A DNA stretch of 64,000 bases from Verrucomicrobiales bacterium (GCA_015075445.1 JABTUJ010000024.1:62001-126000), one strand, 5' to 3'. Numbered from the stretch's first letter, positions 1 through 8,390 are shown. Notes: generated from the sequence alone by a model not told the origin. Numbers and translations: made by a program.

Positions 1-499
1 CCTTGCCCCGGTTCGGGTCGGCCTGCTGCCGTTCACCCGAAGCGGGAACGTTACGATTCAACTTGGATTGGGCCTTCGCGCCGCGCCGGACAGGCGTGCC
101 GTGGCGCAGCCAGTTCCAGGCGTGGCGCTGGCCCCGGTTGCGCCACCGCAGCAGGCGGCTGTAGTAACCGGTGTAGTTGGCCAGCGCGGCGATCCGCACG
201 CCGCAGCGGCGGGCAAGCCGTCGGATGGACGGACTGCCCTCGAAGTAGGCGGGGCTCAGGACCCAGGCCAACGCGATCAGGCGCAAGCCGAGGGATTCGG
301 GCTGGATGCGGCGGCTGGACAACGGCAGGAGCATCTGGAGCAGGCCGATGACGGTCTGGGACAGCCGCTGGTCATTCTCGCCGCTAGCCGCGTCCTCATT
401 CAGCCGCTGGTAGAGCGCCTGCCAGTCGAAGCCCTGGTCGGGGGCGTCGAGCGGGTCGCGGTTGTCCGCCATGAACTCATCGTCGAACTCTTCCTTCAC
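1..499 (-). CDS. Hypothetical helix-turn-helix-like protein of the mobile element (3' end outside window)
   Basis: An open frame on the minus strand runs from a GTG at 497-499 to the window edge with no stop, giving at least 166 residues. The GTG overlaps the TGA of the upstream gene (GTGA), the same coupling as between the next two genes, which is why I chose this start. The N-terminus is acidic (KEEFDDEF). The middle has a motif resembling a DNA-binding helix-turn-helix (IRRLARRCGVRIAALANYT), followed by a basic, tryptophan-rich stretch (LLRWRNRGQRHAWNWLR). I do not recognise the family. It is the last visible gene of a minus-strand replication operon, so a DNA-binding role is plausible but inferred. 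Confidence 0.6.
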   Translation of the reverse strand, partial: MKEEFDDEFMADNRDPLDAPDQGFDWQALYQRLNEDAASGENDQRLSQTVIGLLQMLLPLSSRRIQPESLGLRLIALAWVLSPAYFEGSPSIRRLARRCGVRIAALANYTGYYSRLLRWRNRGQRHAWNWLRHGTPVRRGAKAQSKLNRNVPASGERQQADPNRGK

Positions 500-885
500 G
501 TGGTCGCCTCCTTGGGTTGCAAGTCCGCTCGGGTCAGCACATGGACGCGCGGCTGCCAGATCAGCTGCTTGCCGCTTCGCTGGGCCTTGACCTTCCGCCA
601 GGCCCAGAGTTCGAGCGCAGTGCCCGGCGTGCTGAGCCAGTCGAGGCATTCCTGCGCCCGTTCCTCGGTCAGCTTGCGGAAGTGGCCGGCGAAGTCCTGC
701 CCGGTGGACTGGACGCCGACGACACCGCGCTGAGGATCGAGGGCGAGGATGTCGAGGATGCCGAAGAGGTCCTGCCGGATGCCGTGGGGGCCGCCGTAGG
801 GGTTCCACTTCTCGACGATGGCGCAGACCAGGCCCTGCTCGCGCAAGGCGCGGAGGGTGCGTTGGGTTGGGGAGAGGGATTTCAC
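496..885 (-). CDS. Small nuclease-like hypothetical protein
   Basis: The protein is about 129 residues and starts at a GTG (883-885) that overlaps the upstream TGA. The core contains KWNPYGGPHGIRQDLFGILD followed by ILALD and GVVGVQ. This spacing recalls small PD-(D/E)XK or resolvase-like proteins, with an acidic residue, then a hydrophobic strand, then a polar residue where E-x-K is usually found. The usual Lys is not obvious, so catalysis is uncertain. It lies between two other putative nucleic-acid proteins in a translationally coupled minus-strand series, which suggests a role in element DNA processing. The longer upstream reading (to 984) would run deep into the neighbouring gene and is unlikely. 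Confidence 0.55.
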   Translation of the reverse strand: MKSLSPTQRTLRALREQGLVCAIVEKWNPYGGPHGIRQDLFGILDILALDPQRGVVGVQSTGQDFAGHFRKLTEERAQECLDWLSTPGTALELWAWRKVKAQRSGKQLIWQPRVHVLTRADLQPKEATT

Positions 886-1433
886 AGTCGGATCCACTGT
901 TTGGCCGGGATGACGTGATCGGCTTGAAGCCCCAGGAAGCTGCCCAGCGCGTGATCCCCGTCCCACCAACCGCAGCGTCGGCAATCATAGCCGCCAAGAC
1001 CGACCACGTGCGGCCATCCGCATTCGGTGCACCATGTTGCCCGGATGTCGCCGTGCCCTTCCCAGCCCATGTCCTTCCAGAGGCGGTGGACCTCGAAGCC
1101 TTCGCGGCTCATCGTGCCGCACCACAGCGTGATCCCGCGGTGGACTTCATCGTCATCCCACTCGTAAAGGTCATCGACCGGGTTAAGGGCGTCTGCGAGC
1201 GCATTGAGCTTCCAGGTCTCGTTCAGGAACAGCGCCGGTTTGATTTCGACGATGGTGCGCCCTTCCGGCAGCCAGAAGTCCGGCAGGTAGCGGACGCCGC
1301 CGATTTGAAATCCCTCGGGTTCGTATTCCCACTGGACGTGCCAGCTATCACACCAAGCGGCGAAGCGGGCTTCGGTCTTGGATCGGAAGGTGACCCCCGC
1401 GTAGCGGGTTGGAATCGTGGTGAAGGTCTTCAT
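882..1433 (-). CDS. Putative PD-(D/E)XK nuclease with zinc ribbon
   Basis: This 183-residue protein begins FRSKTEARFAAWCDS, then YLPDFWLPEG and TIVEIKP. That matches the E...PD...ExK order of the PD-(D/E)XK nuclease fold seen in TnsA-like and phage endonucleases. The second half carries a CxxC...CxxC pair (CTECG and CRRCG), a likely zinc ribbon. The likely role is cutting DNA during element replication or transfer. Nuclease assignment is good from motifs; the exact family is not certain. It is followed without a gap by the gene ending at 496, and is separated by about 200 bp from the ATPase gene upstream. Confidence 0.7.
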   Translation of the reverse strand: MKTFTTIPTRYAGVTFRSKTEARFAAWCDSWHVQWEYEPEGFQIGGVRYLPDFWLPEGRTIVEIKPALFLNETWKLNALADALNPVDDLYEWDDDEVHRGITLWCGTMSREGFEVHRLWKDMGWEGHGDIRATWCTECGWPHVVGLGGYDCRRCGWWDGDHALGSFLGLQADHVIPAKQWIRL

Positions 1434-1483
1434 GCTCCGGTTCGAGTCAGGTTAAGGGCTCAGTTTGCGATGCTCGGCGTAAC

Positions 1484-1648
1484 CCAACCGACCAACCAAC
1501 CACCTCCCCCTTCGGGGGTTGGTTGGTTGGTTGGTGGTGGGTGGTTTTGGTAGGTTCGCGTTTCATGTTTCTTGAAGATGTTGGCGTTGTGTTACTTGGG
1601 AACCGACCAACCAACCAGACAGGGCCTCTTTGGTCATTGGTCGGTGGA
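1484..1648. repeat. Iteron-like GGTT/AACC repeats and hairpin between replication genes
   Basis: The 200 bp gap between the nuclease and ATPase genes holds an exact 16 bp direct repeat, aaccgaccaaccaacc, at 1486-1501 and 1601-1616. Between them the complementary GGTT repeats (about 1517-1535) can fold back over a ccccc-ttcg-ggggg hairpin at about 1506-1519. A further ttggtcattggtcgg lies at about 1631. Position among replication genes makes a replication origin (iterons) or a regulatory site plausible. There is no U-tract on the minus strand, so a simple terminator is less likely. Confidence 0.5.
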
Positions 1649-2857
1649 ACTGGCGGTCGTGGGCTTATTCCGAACCTCTTCCCGGCCCTTTTCGGTGAGG
1701 TGGTAGAGCTTCTGCTGGCCGCGTTGACTGAACCGGATGAGCCCCTGTTTGACCGCCCTGCCGATGGCGTTCTGGACGGAGTTGGGAGCGCAGTTGAATC
1801 GCTCGCTCATCAGGTCCGCGTAATGGGACTGGTTCCGGTTCTCCTCGGCGGCGATGCAGTGAAGCAAGTCGATGAGCGGGACCTTCCTGGCGCGATCTGA
1901 CGATGGCTCGGCGAGCAGTTCCTCGACCTCCGCCGGGTCCGCCTTGCGCCAGCAGATGATGCCGGCTTCCAAGTGATGGGCGATGTACTGAACCGTGGCG
2001 GGTTGCCCGTCATCATCCGTCCACCCGAGGCGTTTGCCCCGCTTGGGCGCCCGCAGCTCGAACACGCTGTCCGAACCGATCGAACGGAGCGCGAGCGCCG
2101 CACGCGCCGGGTTGATCCACTCCGCCGACCCCGCGCCCAGGTAGGCGTAGTCGCCCGCTTCCCAGTTGTCCTTCTCTTTCCCCCGCAGCGGCTTGTTGGT
2201 GTGGTGGGCGAGGACGAGACCAATCCGGTGTCGCTGGAGCAGCGGGTTGAGCAAGTTGCGCATGAACCGGCTCACGTCCTTCTGGCTGTTGCTGTCGCCG
2301 CCCAGGTAGGCGAAAGCCGGGTCGATGATGAGCACGTCGAATGGCCCGTGCTCGATCAGGAGAGCTTCGACGGTCGCGACGAAACGGTCTGCCGCCTGAT
2401 CCGCAATCGTGCAGACAGTGACCCGTTCCTGAGCCCGGATCTTCTCCTCGGCCGACAGACCGCACCCGGCGAGGATGCCGTCCCGCATCTCGGCCAGGTC
2501 GCCTTCATCGTTCTCGGCCTGGATGAGCAGAACGCGGAGGCCCCGGTCGCGGTAGTAGTCCCCCGGCGTGATGCCGAACAGGTCCCTACCGATGGCGAGG
2601 TGAAGGCTCAGTTGCATAAGGAGCGCGCTCTTGCCAATGCCGGTCGGGCCGACCAGAAGGCAGACCGCGCCCCGATACAGGAAGCGGTGTTTGATGAGTT
2701 CATTAGGGTCGTTTTTCATATCGGGCGTTTGGAGTTGGGTCAGGATGCGAACGGGGGGAAGGTCTTGAACCTTGGCGGCTCGCTCTTCGATCGCCTCCGC
2801 CGTAACGGCGGGCAGCGAACGGCTCATCAGCTTGCTCAAGGGGGAAAACTCAGGCAT
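1634..2857 (-). CDS. RecA-like AAA ATPase, RepA/replicative-helicase type, with C-terminal winged helix
   Basis: This 407-residue protein has a Walker A motif GPTGIGKS (about residues 70-77), a Walker B region VLIIDPAFAYLGGD, and a following stretch with HHTNKP. This is the arrangement of RepA-type hexameric helicases and AAA_25 ATPases found in plasmids and prophages. The last 90 residues look like a winged helix (FNCAPNSVQNAIGRAVKQGLI). The ATG at 2855-2857 overlaps the stop of the primase-like gene (ATGCCTGA), so I prefer it to longer upstream readings. It probably unwinds or loads at the element's origin together with the adjacent primase-like protein and polymerase. Confidence 0.8.
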   Translation of the reverse strand: MPEFSPLSKLMSRSLPAVTAEAIEERAAKVQDLPPVRILTQLQTPDMKNDPNELIKHRFLYRGAVCLLVGPTGIGKSALLMQLSLHLAIGRDLFGITPGDYYRDRGLRVLLIQAENDEGDLAEMRDGILAGCGLSAEEKIRAQERVTVCTIADQAADRFVATVEALLIEHGPFDVLIIDPAFAYLGGDSNSQKDVSRFMRNLLNPLLQRHRIGLVLAHHTNKPLRGKEKDNWEAGDYAYLGAGSAEWINPARAALALRSIGSDSVFELRAPKRGKRLGWTDDDGQPATVQYIAHHLEAGIICWRKADPAEVEELLAEPSSDRARKVPLIDLLHCIAAEENRNQSHYADLMSERFNCAPNSVQNAIGRAVKQGLIRFSQRGQQKLYHLTEKGREEVRNKPTTASSTDQ

Positions 2858-3740
2858 GAGCCGCTCCCGGATTGAAGTGGAGGATGCGCTGGCGGATGGA
2901 GGGGACGCCGTTTTCGACTCGCAGCCCTCCGGGCATCCGCAGCCAGCCGCAGATGTCCCAGCGGCTGGCGTCCGCTCCCAAGAGGCAGGCGAGGGTGAAG
3001 AACCGGGTCTGGTCTTTGCCACCCAGGTGATCGACGCGGAACCAGGCGTGGAGGCTCTTGCCCCCGGAATCGACGACCATCACCAGTGGCACGAACTGGG
3101 CGAGCCTGGCGATGAGTTGGGCCTGCTGCGCCTTGGACAGCGTGCGGTCATCGAACTCGGCGACCAGGTGCCGCCGCTGCCCGACGTTGTTCTGGCACCG
3201 AGGCGAGGGCATGCGCCGGCAGTTGAGCGCGGAGAGCCCGCGCATCGGGTTGATGACGATGAACTGCATGAACCCGGCGTCGGCCAGGAATGCCTCCACG
3301 GGGCGCACCAGCGCTCGCTCTTTCGTCCGGCCCGCGCAGATGAGTTCCGCGGGGCGGAACAGTCGAGGCAGGACCTGGGCGGCGGCCAGGCCCGTGTCGG
3401 CGCTGGCATCGAAGCAAGCAGGCGTCTGCGCCAGGACTTCCGCGATCAGCGCCGCGCTGGCCTCCGGCCAATCGACAGCGCCGCGCCCGAAGTTGGTGCG
3501 CGGACCGGAGGATTCGGAATAGGCGAAGTCAACGGCGTCCTCGATTTCGGCATCGGGAATGACGCGATGGGTGACGCCCTCATCACAGCACTCGCGCAGG
3601 AAGGCAAAGCACTCATCGGCCGAGAGCAAATGACGCAGGCTGCCAGCCACCCGCGGCAGCCAGCGATGGGTAGCGCCCGGGCCGGGCATAGCGCGCAGAA
3701 GTTCCACGGTCCGGTTCGAGAAAGGGTAGAGTTCAGCCAT
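2850..3740 (-). CDS. Primase-polymerase-like protein (AEP-type motifs)
   Basis: The protein has 296 residues. The pattern LVAEFDD, then SGGKSLHAWFRVD, then ADASRWDICGWLRMPGG fits the three motifs of archaeo-eukaryotic primase (AEP) folds: acidic pair, S-x-H, and a late acidic/basic loop. Such proteins sit beside RepA-like ATPases in mobile elements and make primers. It overlaps the ATPase gene by 8 bp and is 6 bp downstream of the DNA polymerase gene, so the three are likely co-transcribed and co-translated. The AEP assignment rests on motifs read by eye and could be a divergent RepB-like replication protein instead. Confidence 0.6.
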   Translation of the reverse strand: MAELYPFSNRTVELLRAMPGPGATHRWLPRVAGSLRHLLSADECFAFLRECCDEGVTHRVIPDAEIEDAVDFAYSESSGPRTNFGRGAVDWPEASAALIAEVLAQTPACFDASADTGLAAAQVLPRLFRPAELICAGRTKERALVRPVEAFLADAGFMQFIVINPMRGLSALNCRRMPSPRCQNNVGQRRHLVAEFDDRTLSKAQQAQLIARLAQFVPLVMVVDSGGKSLHAWFRVDHLGGKDQTRFFTLACLLGADASRWDICGWLRMPGGLRVENGVPSIRQRILHFNPGAAHA

Positions 3741-3746
3741 AGGGGA

Positions 3747-5576
3747 TCACTTCGAGTAGCAGGGCATCAGCTTGCCCTCGACCTTCAGGGGAAGGTGCGG
3801 CGCCCAAGGGACGGGCGTTTCCATGATGGCGATGATCCCGGCGAGGTCGGCATCCGCGGTCGAGTCGGGCAACTCGAACACGAGTTCGTCATGAACGCTC
3901 AGGACGGGGATGAAGCCGGCGCAGGCGCACCGAAGCCAGGCAGACGCGAGAACGTCGCGGGCGGTCGCCTGCGTCCAGTTCTCGGCGAGCAAGCCGCCGT
4001 ACACCTTCACGCGCTCGCCGGCCACGGTCGCGGTGATGCCGTCATCGGACACGGCCACATCGCGGTAGAACAGGAACCGCTTCAGCGCCGGGTTCTGCTG
4101 TACGCAGGGCAGCGGCAATGCGTAGTGGCGGCCGTCGCACGCCGCACAGGCGTCTTCGAGCCGTTGCCAGAGCCGGACGATCAGCGGGTTGGAGTCGCGG
4201 AACTTCTCCACCACGCCCTTCGAGTCGTCCTCGCCCAGTTCCAGGCCGGCCATGACGCGGGCCACTTCGATGAACTTTCGCCACCCGCAACCGAAGCCCA
4301 GGCCCAGGACACGCGCCTTGGCCAATTGCCGAAGGTTCGAGCCGGTTCGGTCGCACCACGCCTTCAGCGGCTCAGGCTCGGTGTAGCCCATCGTGCGCCG
4401 GGCGTGGATTTCGTAGGCGTCGGCGTCCGGATTGTCGCGGAACAAGGCGAGGGCTTCGTTGTCACCGGCCAGGAACAGCAGGACCCGGCTCTCGATCTGG
4501 CTGTAATCGGCGACGGCCAGCACGTGACCCGGTGGCGCGACGATGGCGCGGCGCAGGTCCACGCCCTCGGCGGTCTTCCGGTTCAGGTTCTGAAGGTTCA
4601 GCCCGCCGCCGCCCGACCACCGGCCCGTGCTGGCGCCGAAATACTTCAGTTCATACGCCATCCGCCCCGAAGGCATCCGGCGCGCCTCCATCGACTCCAG
4701 GACCTTCGCCGTGCGGTTCGCGGAACGGACACGCTGCATGTGCCGCACCCAGGTCGCCGCGTCCGAGTCGATGTGCCTCTTCAGCCAGCGGGCGAAACCG
4801 GGGTCGGCGTTGGACGTGGACGGCGGGGCCGGGACGCCGATCCGGTCGCACGCCGCCTCGAACTGCTTGACCGACGTGGCCGGCTTCCAGGGCAAGGCGT
4901 CGGCGATGGAGCCGGCGAGGTCCTCCAGTTCGAGCCGCTTGGCGCGAACGTAATCCCAGTCAACCGCGAGGCCATGACGCCCCATGTCGGACGTGAGGTC
5001 GAAGAGGCGGCGCTCGTGCGGTGGCCAGTGCCGCCCCAGGTGATTCCATAGGGCCAGGCACGCCAGCGCGTCTCGACCGGCATAGCGGCTGATCTCGGCG
5101 GCAAGGAGGTAGTCCTCGCCGGGAAGCCTTCCCTTCGCCCGTTCGCGAGGGCCTTTGTCGAGCGTCTGACCGAAGACCGCCTTGACCGCGCCGGCCAGAT
5201 CACGCGGCAGTTGCAGATAGGCGCACAGGCCCGCGCTGCACATCCAGGAAGCCGGGGTGATCCCCGCGGGCACCAGGCCCAGTTCCTGAAGCCGCTCGAA
5301 CACGCTGCGGTCGAAGTCCCGATGGTGGCTGACCCAGGTCCGGCCTGCGATGGTCGCCCAGGGGAACTTCGACGGTGCGCAGACGCAGGTCCGTTCGCCG
5401 TCGGTGACAGCCACGAGGTACGCTTGGAAGCGCGGGTCATGGCAGTAGGCCCACAGGCCGAGTTCGGCGACCGAGTAGGCGGCGGTGTAGAAGGTCTCGA
5501 AATCGACCGCCACGGCGCCGCCACACTCGGCCTGCGCCCACGCCTCCGGCGTCAGGATGTTCGGCTCCGGGATCAT
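3747..5576 (-). CDS. Family A DNA polymerase, phage type
   Basis: At 609 residues this is a short DNA polymerase I relative. The N-terminal 180 residues form a 3'-5' exonuclease-like domain (AVDFETFY near residue 24). The polymerase domain has the GRWSGGGGLNLQNLNR segment, motif A (VADYSQIESR near 355), motif B (RQLAKARVLGLGFG) and motif C (SVHDELVFE near 565). The 5'-3' exonuclease domain of cellular PolA is absent, as in phage polymerases. The start ATG overlaps the upstream nuclease stop as ATGA. It copies the element's DNA; this marks the region as a phage-like element encoding its own replication. Confidence 0.92.
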   Translation of the reverse strand: MIPEPNILTPEAWAQAECGGAVAVDFETFYTAAYSVAELGLWAYCHDPRFQAYLVAVTDGERTCVCAPSKFPWATIAGRTWVSHHRDFDRSVFERLQELGLVPAGITPASWMCSAGLCAYLQLPRDLAGAVKAVFGQTLDKGPRERAKGRLPGEDYLLAAEISRYAGRDALACLALWNHLGRHWPPHERRLFDLTSDMGRHGLAVDWDYVRAKRLELEDLAGSIADALPWKPATSVKQFEAACDRIGVPAPPSTSNADPGFARWLKRHIDSDAATWVRHMQRVRSANRTAKVLESMEARRMPSGRMAYELKYFGASTGRWSGGGGLNLQNLNRKTAEGVDLRRAIVAPPGHVLAVADYSQIESRVLLFLAGDNEALALFRDNPDADAYEIHARRTMGYTEPEPLKAWCDRTGSNLRQLAKARVLGLGFGCGWRKFIEVARVMAGLELGEDDSKGVVEKFRDSNPLIVRLWQRLEDACAACDGRHYALPLPCVQQNPALKRFLFYRDVAVSDDGITATVAGERVKVYGGLLAENWTQATARDVLASAWLRCACAGFIPVLSVHDELVFELPDSTADADLAGIIAIMETPVPWAPHLPLKVEGKLMPCYSK

Positions 5577-6376
5577 GCCGCCGCCTGCTGCCGAGGGTCG
5601 TAGCCTTTGATGTACCGCCAGAGCGCGGCCACCATGCAGAACGCCTGCCAGTCGCGCGGAACGTCGGGATGCTTCACGACTACGACGCGGCCCGGCTCGG
5701 TGGTCGAGATGAAGATGTTGGCGGCGAGCAGCCGGCCCACGTTCTCTTCACCCCAGTAGGTGGCGCCGTAGGCGGCGAGCTGCATCGCCTGATTGTCGTA
5801 GGCCAGGACTTCCTCGCCCGGCTTGGTCTTGCGCGTCTTGTAGTCGAGAATGCCGATCCCCGAACGGCCGTAGCGGAAGAGCACGTCGGCGGTGCCCGCG
5901 AAACCGTGCTGCTGGTTCACCAGCTTGACCTCGCGGGCAACGATTTCGATGCCAACTTCCTGCCGCCACTTTAGGACCGGCTCGACGTAGGGCCGCAGGT
6001 CATCGGCGTAGGGCTCGCCGGCCATCGCGAGTTCGAGCGCGCCGTGGATCATAGTGCCGAGGTCGGCGGCTTCCTCGACCTGCTCGAAGGCCGCGTTGCG
6101 AACGCGGTTGCACCAGTAGTCCTCCGACTCATCGGGCGTCTTGGGTGTGCGGAGCGACGCGAGCGCGACCTGGTCGAGTTTCCACTTCTCCAGGCCCGGT
6201 TTGGCCAGGATGCTGAGGATGCTCGTAACGGAGGGGTAGAGGCCCAGGCGCTTGGCATCGCGGACGGTGGTCGGGCGTTCGCCCCGCCCGTCAGCGGTGG
6301 GGAGGCGGTGAACTGGCGTACCATCCACACGGTACCAATGGCTGGACGCAGTCTTTGTCTTGCTCAGGATAGCCAT
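5573..6376 (-). CDS. RecB/Cas4-like PD-(D/E)XK exonuclease
   Basis: This 267-residue protein carries the RecB-nuclease motifs in order: an N-terminal LGTMIHGALE, then FAGTADVLF, GILDYKTRK and QAMQLAAYGATY. These are the G-x-h-D, D-x-K and QxxxY signatures of the PDDEXK_1/RecB family. In phages such proteins process DNA ends or act in recombination with the ssDNA-binding protein. It is coupled to the polymerase gene through a 4 bp ATGA overlap. The assignment to the nuclease superfamily is firm; the precise substrate is unknown. Confidence 0.85.
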   Translation of the reverse strand: MAILSKTKTASSHWYRVDGTPVHRLPTADGRGERPTTVRDAKRLGLYPSVTSILSILAKPGLEKWKLDQVALASLRTPKTPDESEDYWCNRVRNAAFEQVEEAADLGTMIHGALELAMAGEPYADDLRPYVEPVLKWRQEVGIEIVAREVKLVNQQHGFAGTADVLFRYGRSGIGILDYKTRKTKPGEEVLAYDNQAMQLAAYGATYWGEENVGRLLAANIFISTTEPGRVVVVKHPDVPRDWQAFCMVAALWRYIKGYDPRQQAAA

Positions 6377-6435
6377 ACAGAGATTGGAGAAAACGGCGGG
6401 GCGGGATCGGACCTCCCCGCGGGTTGGGTTGGGAG

Positions 6436-6858
6436 TCAGACAGACAATGCGGCGGTGTGAACCATCCGGTGGTGATCACGGCACAGCCAGACGACATGCA
6501 GCGGGTTGTCATAGTCGGGGTGGTGAGCCTCGACTTGTTCATAACCGCAGACGGTGCATGGCTGCCGCTGCAGGCGGCCGTCTCGCACCGCGTTACCAAC
6601 GGCGGTGCGAGCACGGTATTTCTCTGGAAACCTCTGCCTTTGCAGCCGCTCGAAGAAGCTCTTCCACTGCCTGCGGCGGGAGTTGCGACTGCGACGCCAG
6701 TCGTTATCCCGGACTACGTCGGGCGCATCGATGCGCCGATGCCGGGCGTACTCGACACAACATTCCTTGCACTTGTTGAGATGCCGGTCGGCCATGCGTG
6801 GGTGGTCGTAGAAGCGGTCCAAAGGGAGAAGCCGTCCGCATCGGATGCAGGGTTTCAT
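6436..6858 (-). CDS. HNH endonuclease
   Basis: This 140-residue protein has an N-terminal zinc-finger-like motif (CIRCGRLLPLDRFY...CKECC) and a C-terminal HNH core: CTVCG, then VEAHHPDYDNPLHVVWLC and DHHRMVH. The double-Cys metal site and the His-Asn-His arrangement are typical of phage HNH nucleases near replication or packaging genes. It lies 2 bp downstream of the SSB-like gene and 59 bp upstream of the RecB-like nuclease, all on the minus strand. It may be a homing-type or accessory nuclease of the element. Confidence 0.85.
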   Translation of the reverse strand: MKPCIRCGRLLPLDRFYDHPRMADRHLNKCKECCVEYARHRRIDAPDVVRDNDWRRSRNSRRRQWKSFFERLQRQRFPEKYRARTAVGNAVRDGRLQRQPCTVCGYEQVEAHHPDYDNPLHVVWLCRDHHRMVHTAALSV

Positions 6859-6860
6859 GG

Positions 6861-7460
6861 TCAGAAGGGGATCAGGTCTTCATCCGAGGCGGTAACGCTA
6901 GGAGCCGCCAGAGGTACCACGGGGGGTGGCGGCGATGCCGGTGCGGGCTGCGGGCGCGGCTGCGTCACGGGGATCACCGGCGGTGGCGGCGGCAGGGACG
7001 GAACGGCCTGGGCCGGGGCGGCGGGCACGCCGAATCCCGCTGGAACCGGCGACAACGCGGCGATGGCCGCGAACACGCCGCTGCCGTCCCGGCGCTGGAT
7101 GTGCTCGACCGTCAAGAGGCACTTCGCGCCTTTGAGCGAGCAGTAGTCCCACCCGTAGGCGGGAGCGCGCCCCAGCAGGCCCTTCAGGAAGCCGAACAGG
7201 GCCGACTTCTCGTTGCCGCTGATCCGCATCTGCCGGCTGGCGATCTTGTGCGGAACGCCCTGCGCGTCGCGGAAGCCGAAGAGGAAGCAGGTCAGATCGA
7301 CCTTTTCGACCTCGGTGCTCTGGAACTTCTGACGGGTGACACCGAACTCATCGTGGATGTCGATGACGGTGGCGATGAACGTCCCCGCCGGGGCGAGGGC
7401 GTCGCCGATCTTGTCGGCGAACGGGTTGGTGTGGTTGGTGGGTTGTTGCAGGATTGCCAT
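6861..7460 (-). CDS. Single-stranded DNA-binding-like protein with acidic C-terminal tail
   Basis: This 199-residue protein has an N-terminal globular domain of about 125 residues (AGTFIATVIDIHDEFGV... with YGWDYCSLKGAKCLLTVEH). A long Pro/Ala-rich linker follows, and the end is DEDLIPF. A flexible linker finished by an acidic tail plus PF is the hallmark of SSB proteins, which use it to recruit replication partners. The globular part resembles phage DUF669-like ssDNA-binding proteins rather than classical SSB. It sits at the head of the polymerase/nuclease series, where SSB genes are normal. Function is inferred from tail architecture and context. Confidence 0.6.
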   Translation of the reverse strand: MAILQQPTNHTNPFADKIGDALAPAGTFIATVIDIHDEFGVTRQKFQSTEVEKVDLTCFLFGFRDAQGVPHKIASRQMRISGNEKSALFGFLKGLLGRAPAYGWDYCSLKGAKCLLTVEHIQRRDGSGVFAAIAALSPVPAGFGVPAAPAQAVPSLPPPPPVIPVTQPRPQPAPASPPPPVVPLAAPSVTASDEDLIPF

Positions 7461-7490
7461 AACGGTTTGTTCCTTTCGGGTTGGGGGTTG

Positions 7491-7727
7491 TCAGTTGCGG
7501 GTCTGGCGCTCGATCACGGCGAAGGCCACCCAGTTCACGCACGTGGCGTTCGCGACGGCCATCAGCGCAGTGAGTTTCGGGTTGCCGCCCCCCGCTGCGG
7601 CCGCCAGCCAGGCGATGCCGGCCAGGAGGGCGATGAAGGTCGCCACGCCCCAGATTCCCAGGGCGAGGTTTCCGGCGGACTTGATCCAGTCGATTCTGCG
7701 GGGCTGCTGCTGTTGAGTTTCGTTCAT
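7491..7727 (-). CDS. Small membrane protein
   Basis: This 78-residue protein has a short polar N-terminus (MNETQQQQPRR) and two hydrophobic segments (about residues 20-45 and 50-70). It is separated by 30 bp from the SSB-like gene on the same strand. I do not recognise the family; short two-helix proteins at this position are common in phage early regions. Confidence 0.5.
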   Translation of the reverse strand: MNETQQQQPRRIDWIKSAGNLALGIWGVATFIALLAGIAWLAAAAGGGNPKLTALMAVANATCVNWVAFAVIERQTRN

Positions 7728-7805
7728 GCTGCGTTTGCTCGATTGCTCTCCGGTCGAGTGATGCGTCGGCGTCGGCCAGACCGGTCAAGGCCGTCGCCGA
7801 AAGGG

Positions 7806-8141
7806 TCACGGCGTGGTGGTCTTGGCCGTCCGGCGCGTAGCGCGGAGCGCCGACACCCGGCTCTTGAAGAGGTCGCTTTCGAGGTAGGCCACGACTTCAT
7901 GCAGCCGGAACCGCCGTCGGCCGCCGAGGTCATGACCCGGAACCCGCCAACGCCAGAGGGTGCTGGGGTTGAGGCCCAACCGCTTCGCGACCACTTTCAG
8001 CGTCAGGTAGGGTTCAGGGGCAGGCTGCGTCGGTTCAGAATCTGTCGTGCGCGTCTGACCGCGCAGCACCCGCAGGGCTTCTTCACGTGCTTCGGCAGGG
8101 GCGACCAACGCCGCCTGCATGAGTTGCTCAAGAGAGGTCAT
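7806..8141 (-). CDS. Excisionase/MerR-like helix-turn-helix protein
   Basis: This 111-residue protein has a central motif LTLKVVAKRLGLNPSTLWRW followed by GRRRFRLHEVVAYL. That is the HTH_17/excisionase-type winged helix in which Trp-Arg stacking follows the recognition helix. It could be the element's excisionase or a transcription regulator of the early operon. The ATG overlaps the stop of the small upstream gene (ATGA). Confidence 0.7.
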   Translation of the reverse strand: MTSLEQLMQAALVAPAEAREEALRVLRGQTRTTDSEPTQPAPEPYLTLKVVAKRLGLNPSTLWRWRVPGHDLGGRRRFRLHEVVAYLESDLFKSRVSALRATRRTAKTTTP

Positions 8142-8329
8142 GGTTCCTCCTGCCCGAAGGTGAAGTTGTACTCCTTGAAGAGGTCCGAAATCGCTTCCTG
8201 CCGGCCCTCCTGCGCCTGAACGAGTAATTGCCGGAATCGCGAATCACGCTGTTGCCGCCTTGGCTCTCTTCTCGGCGTGCTACCGGCATGTCCCGGTCTG
8301 CTCTGGCCTTCGTTTCGATTGCTTTTCAC
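8138..8329 (-). CDS. Small hypothetical protein (sigma-region-like motif)
   Basis: A short frame whose C-terminus reads LLVQAQEGRQEAISDLFKEY, a pattern similar to the N-terminal helix of HTH_16/sigma-70 region 2 proteins (Q-x-G-x-x-A-x-x-x-L-F-x-x-Y). A longer reading to 8410 would cross the intrinsic terminator at 8361-8390, so I place the start at the GTG at 8327-8329. It is translationally coupled to the excisionase-like gene by ATGA. The start and function are uncertain. Confidence 0.4.
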   Translation of the reverse strand: MKSNRNEGQSRPGHAGSTPRREPRRQQRDSRFRQLLVQAQEGRQEAISDLFKEYNFTFGQEEP

Positions 8330-8360
8330 GTAGGCCGCAGAAATTGCGGAATCCGGGCAC

Positions 8361-8390
8361 AAAAAGGGGGCTAGCGTCTCTGCTAGCCCC
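8361..8390 (-). terminator. Intrinsic terminator after the 8433-9656 gene
   Basis: On the minus strand a perfect 9 bp stem (ggggctagc / gctagcccc, with a 6 nt loop) is followed by five T residues. It lies 43 bp beyond the stop of the gene ending at 8433. It separates the WYL/unknown-gene unit from the replication block and is the clearest rho-independent terminator in the window. Confidence 0.85.

Noticed and set aside
68..733. Plus-strand open frame of about 220 residues at the left edge
   Set aside because: It is Ala/Val-rich without recognisable motifs and lies opposite two minus-strand genes linked by GTGA overlaps.
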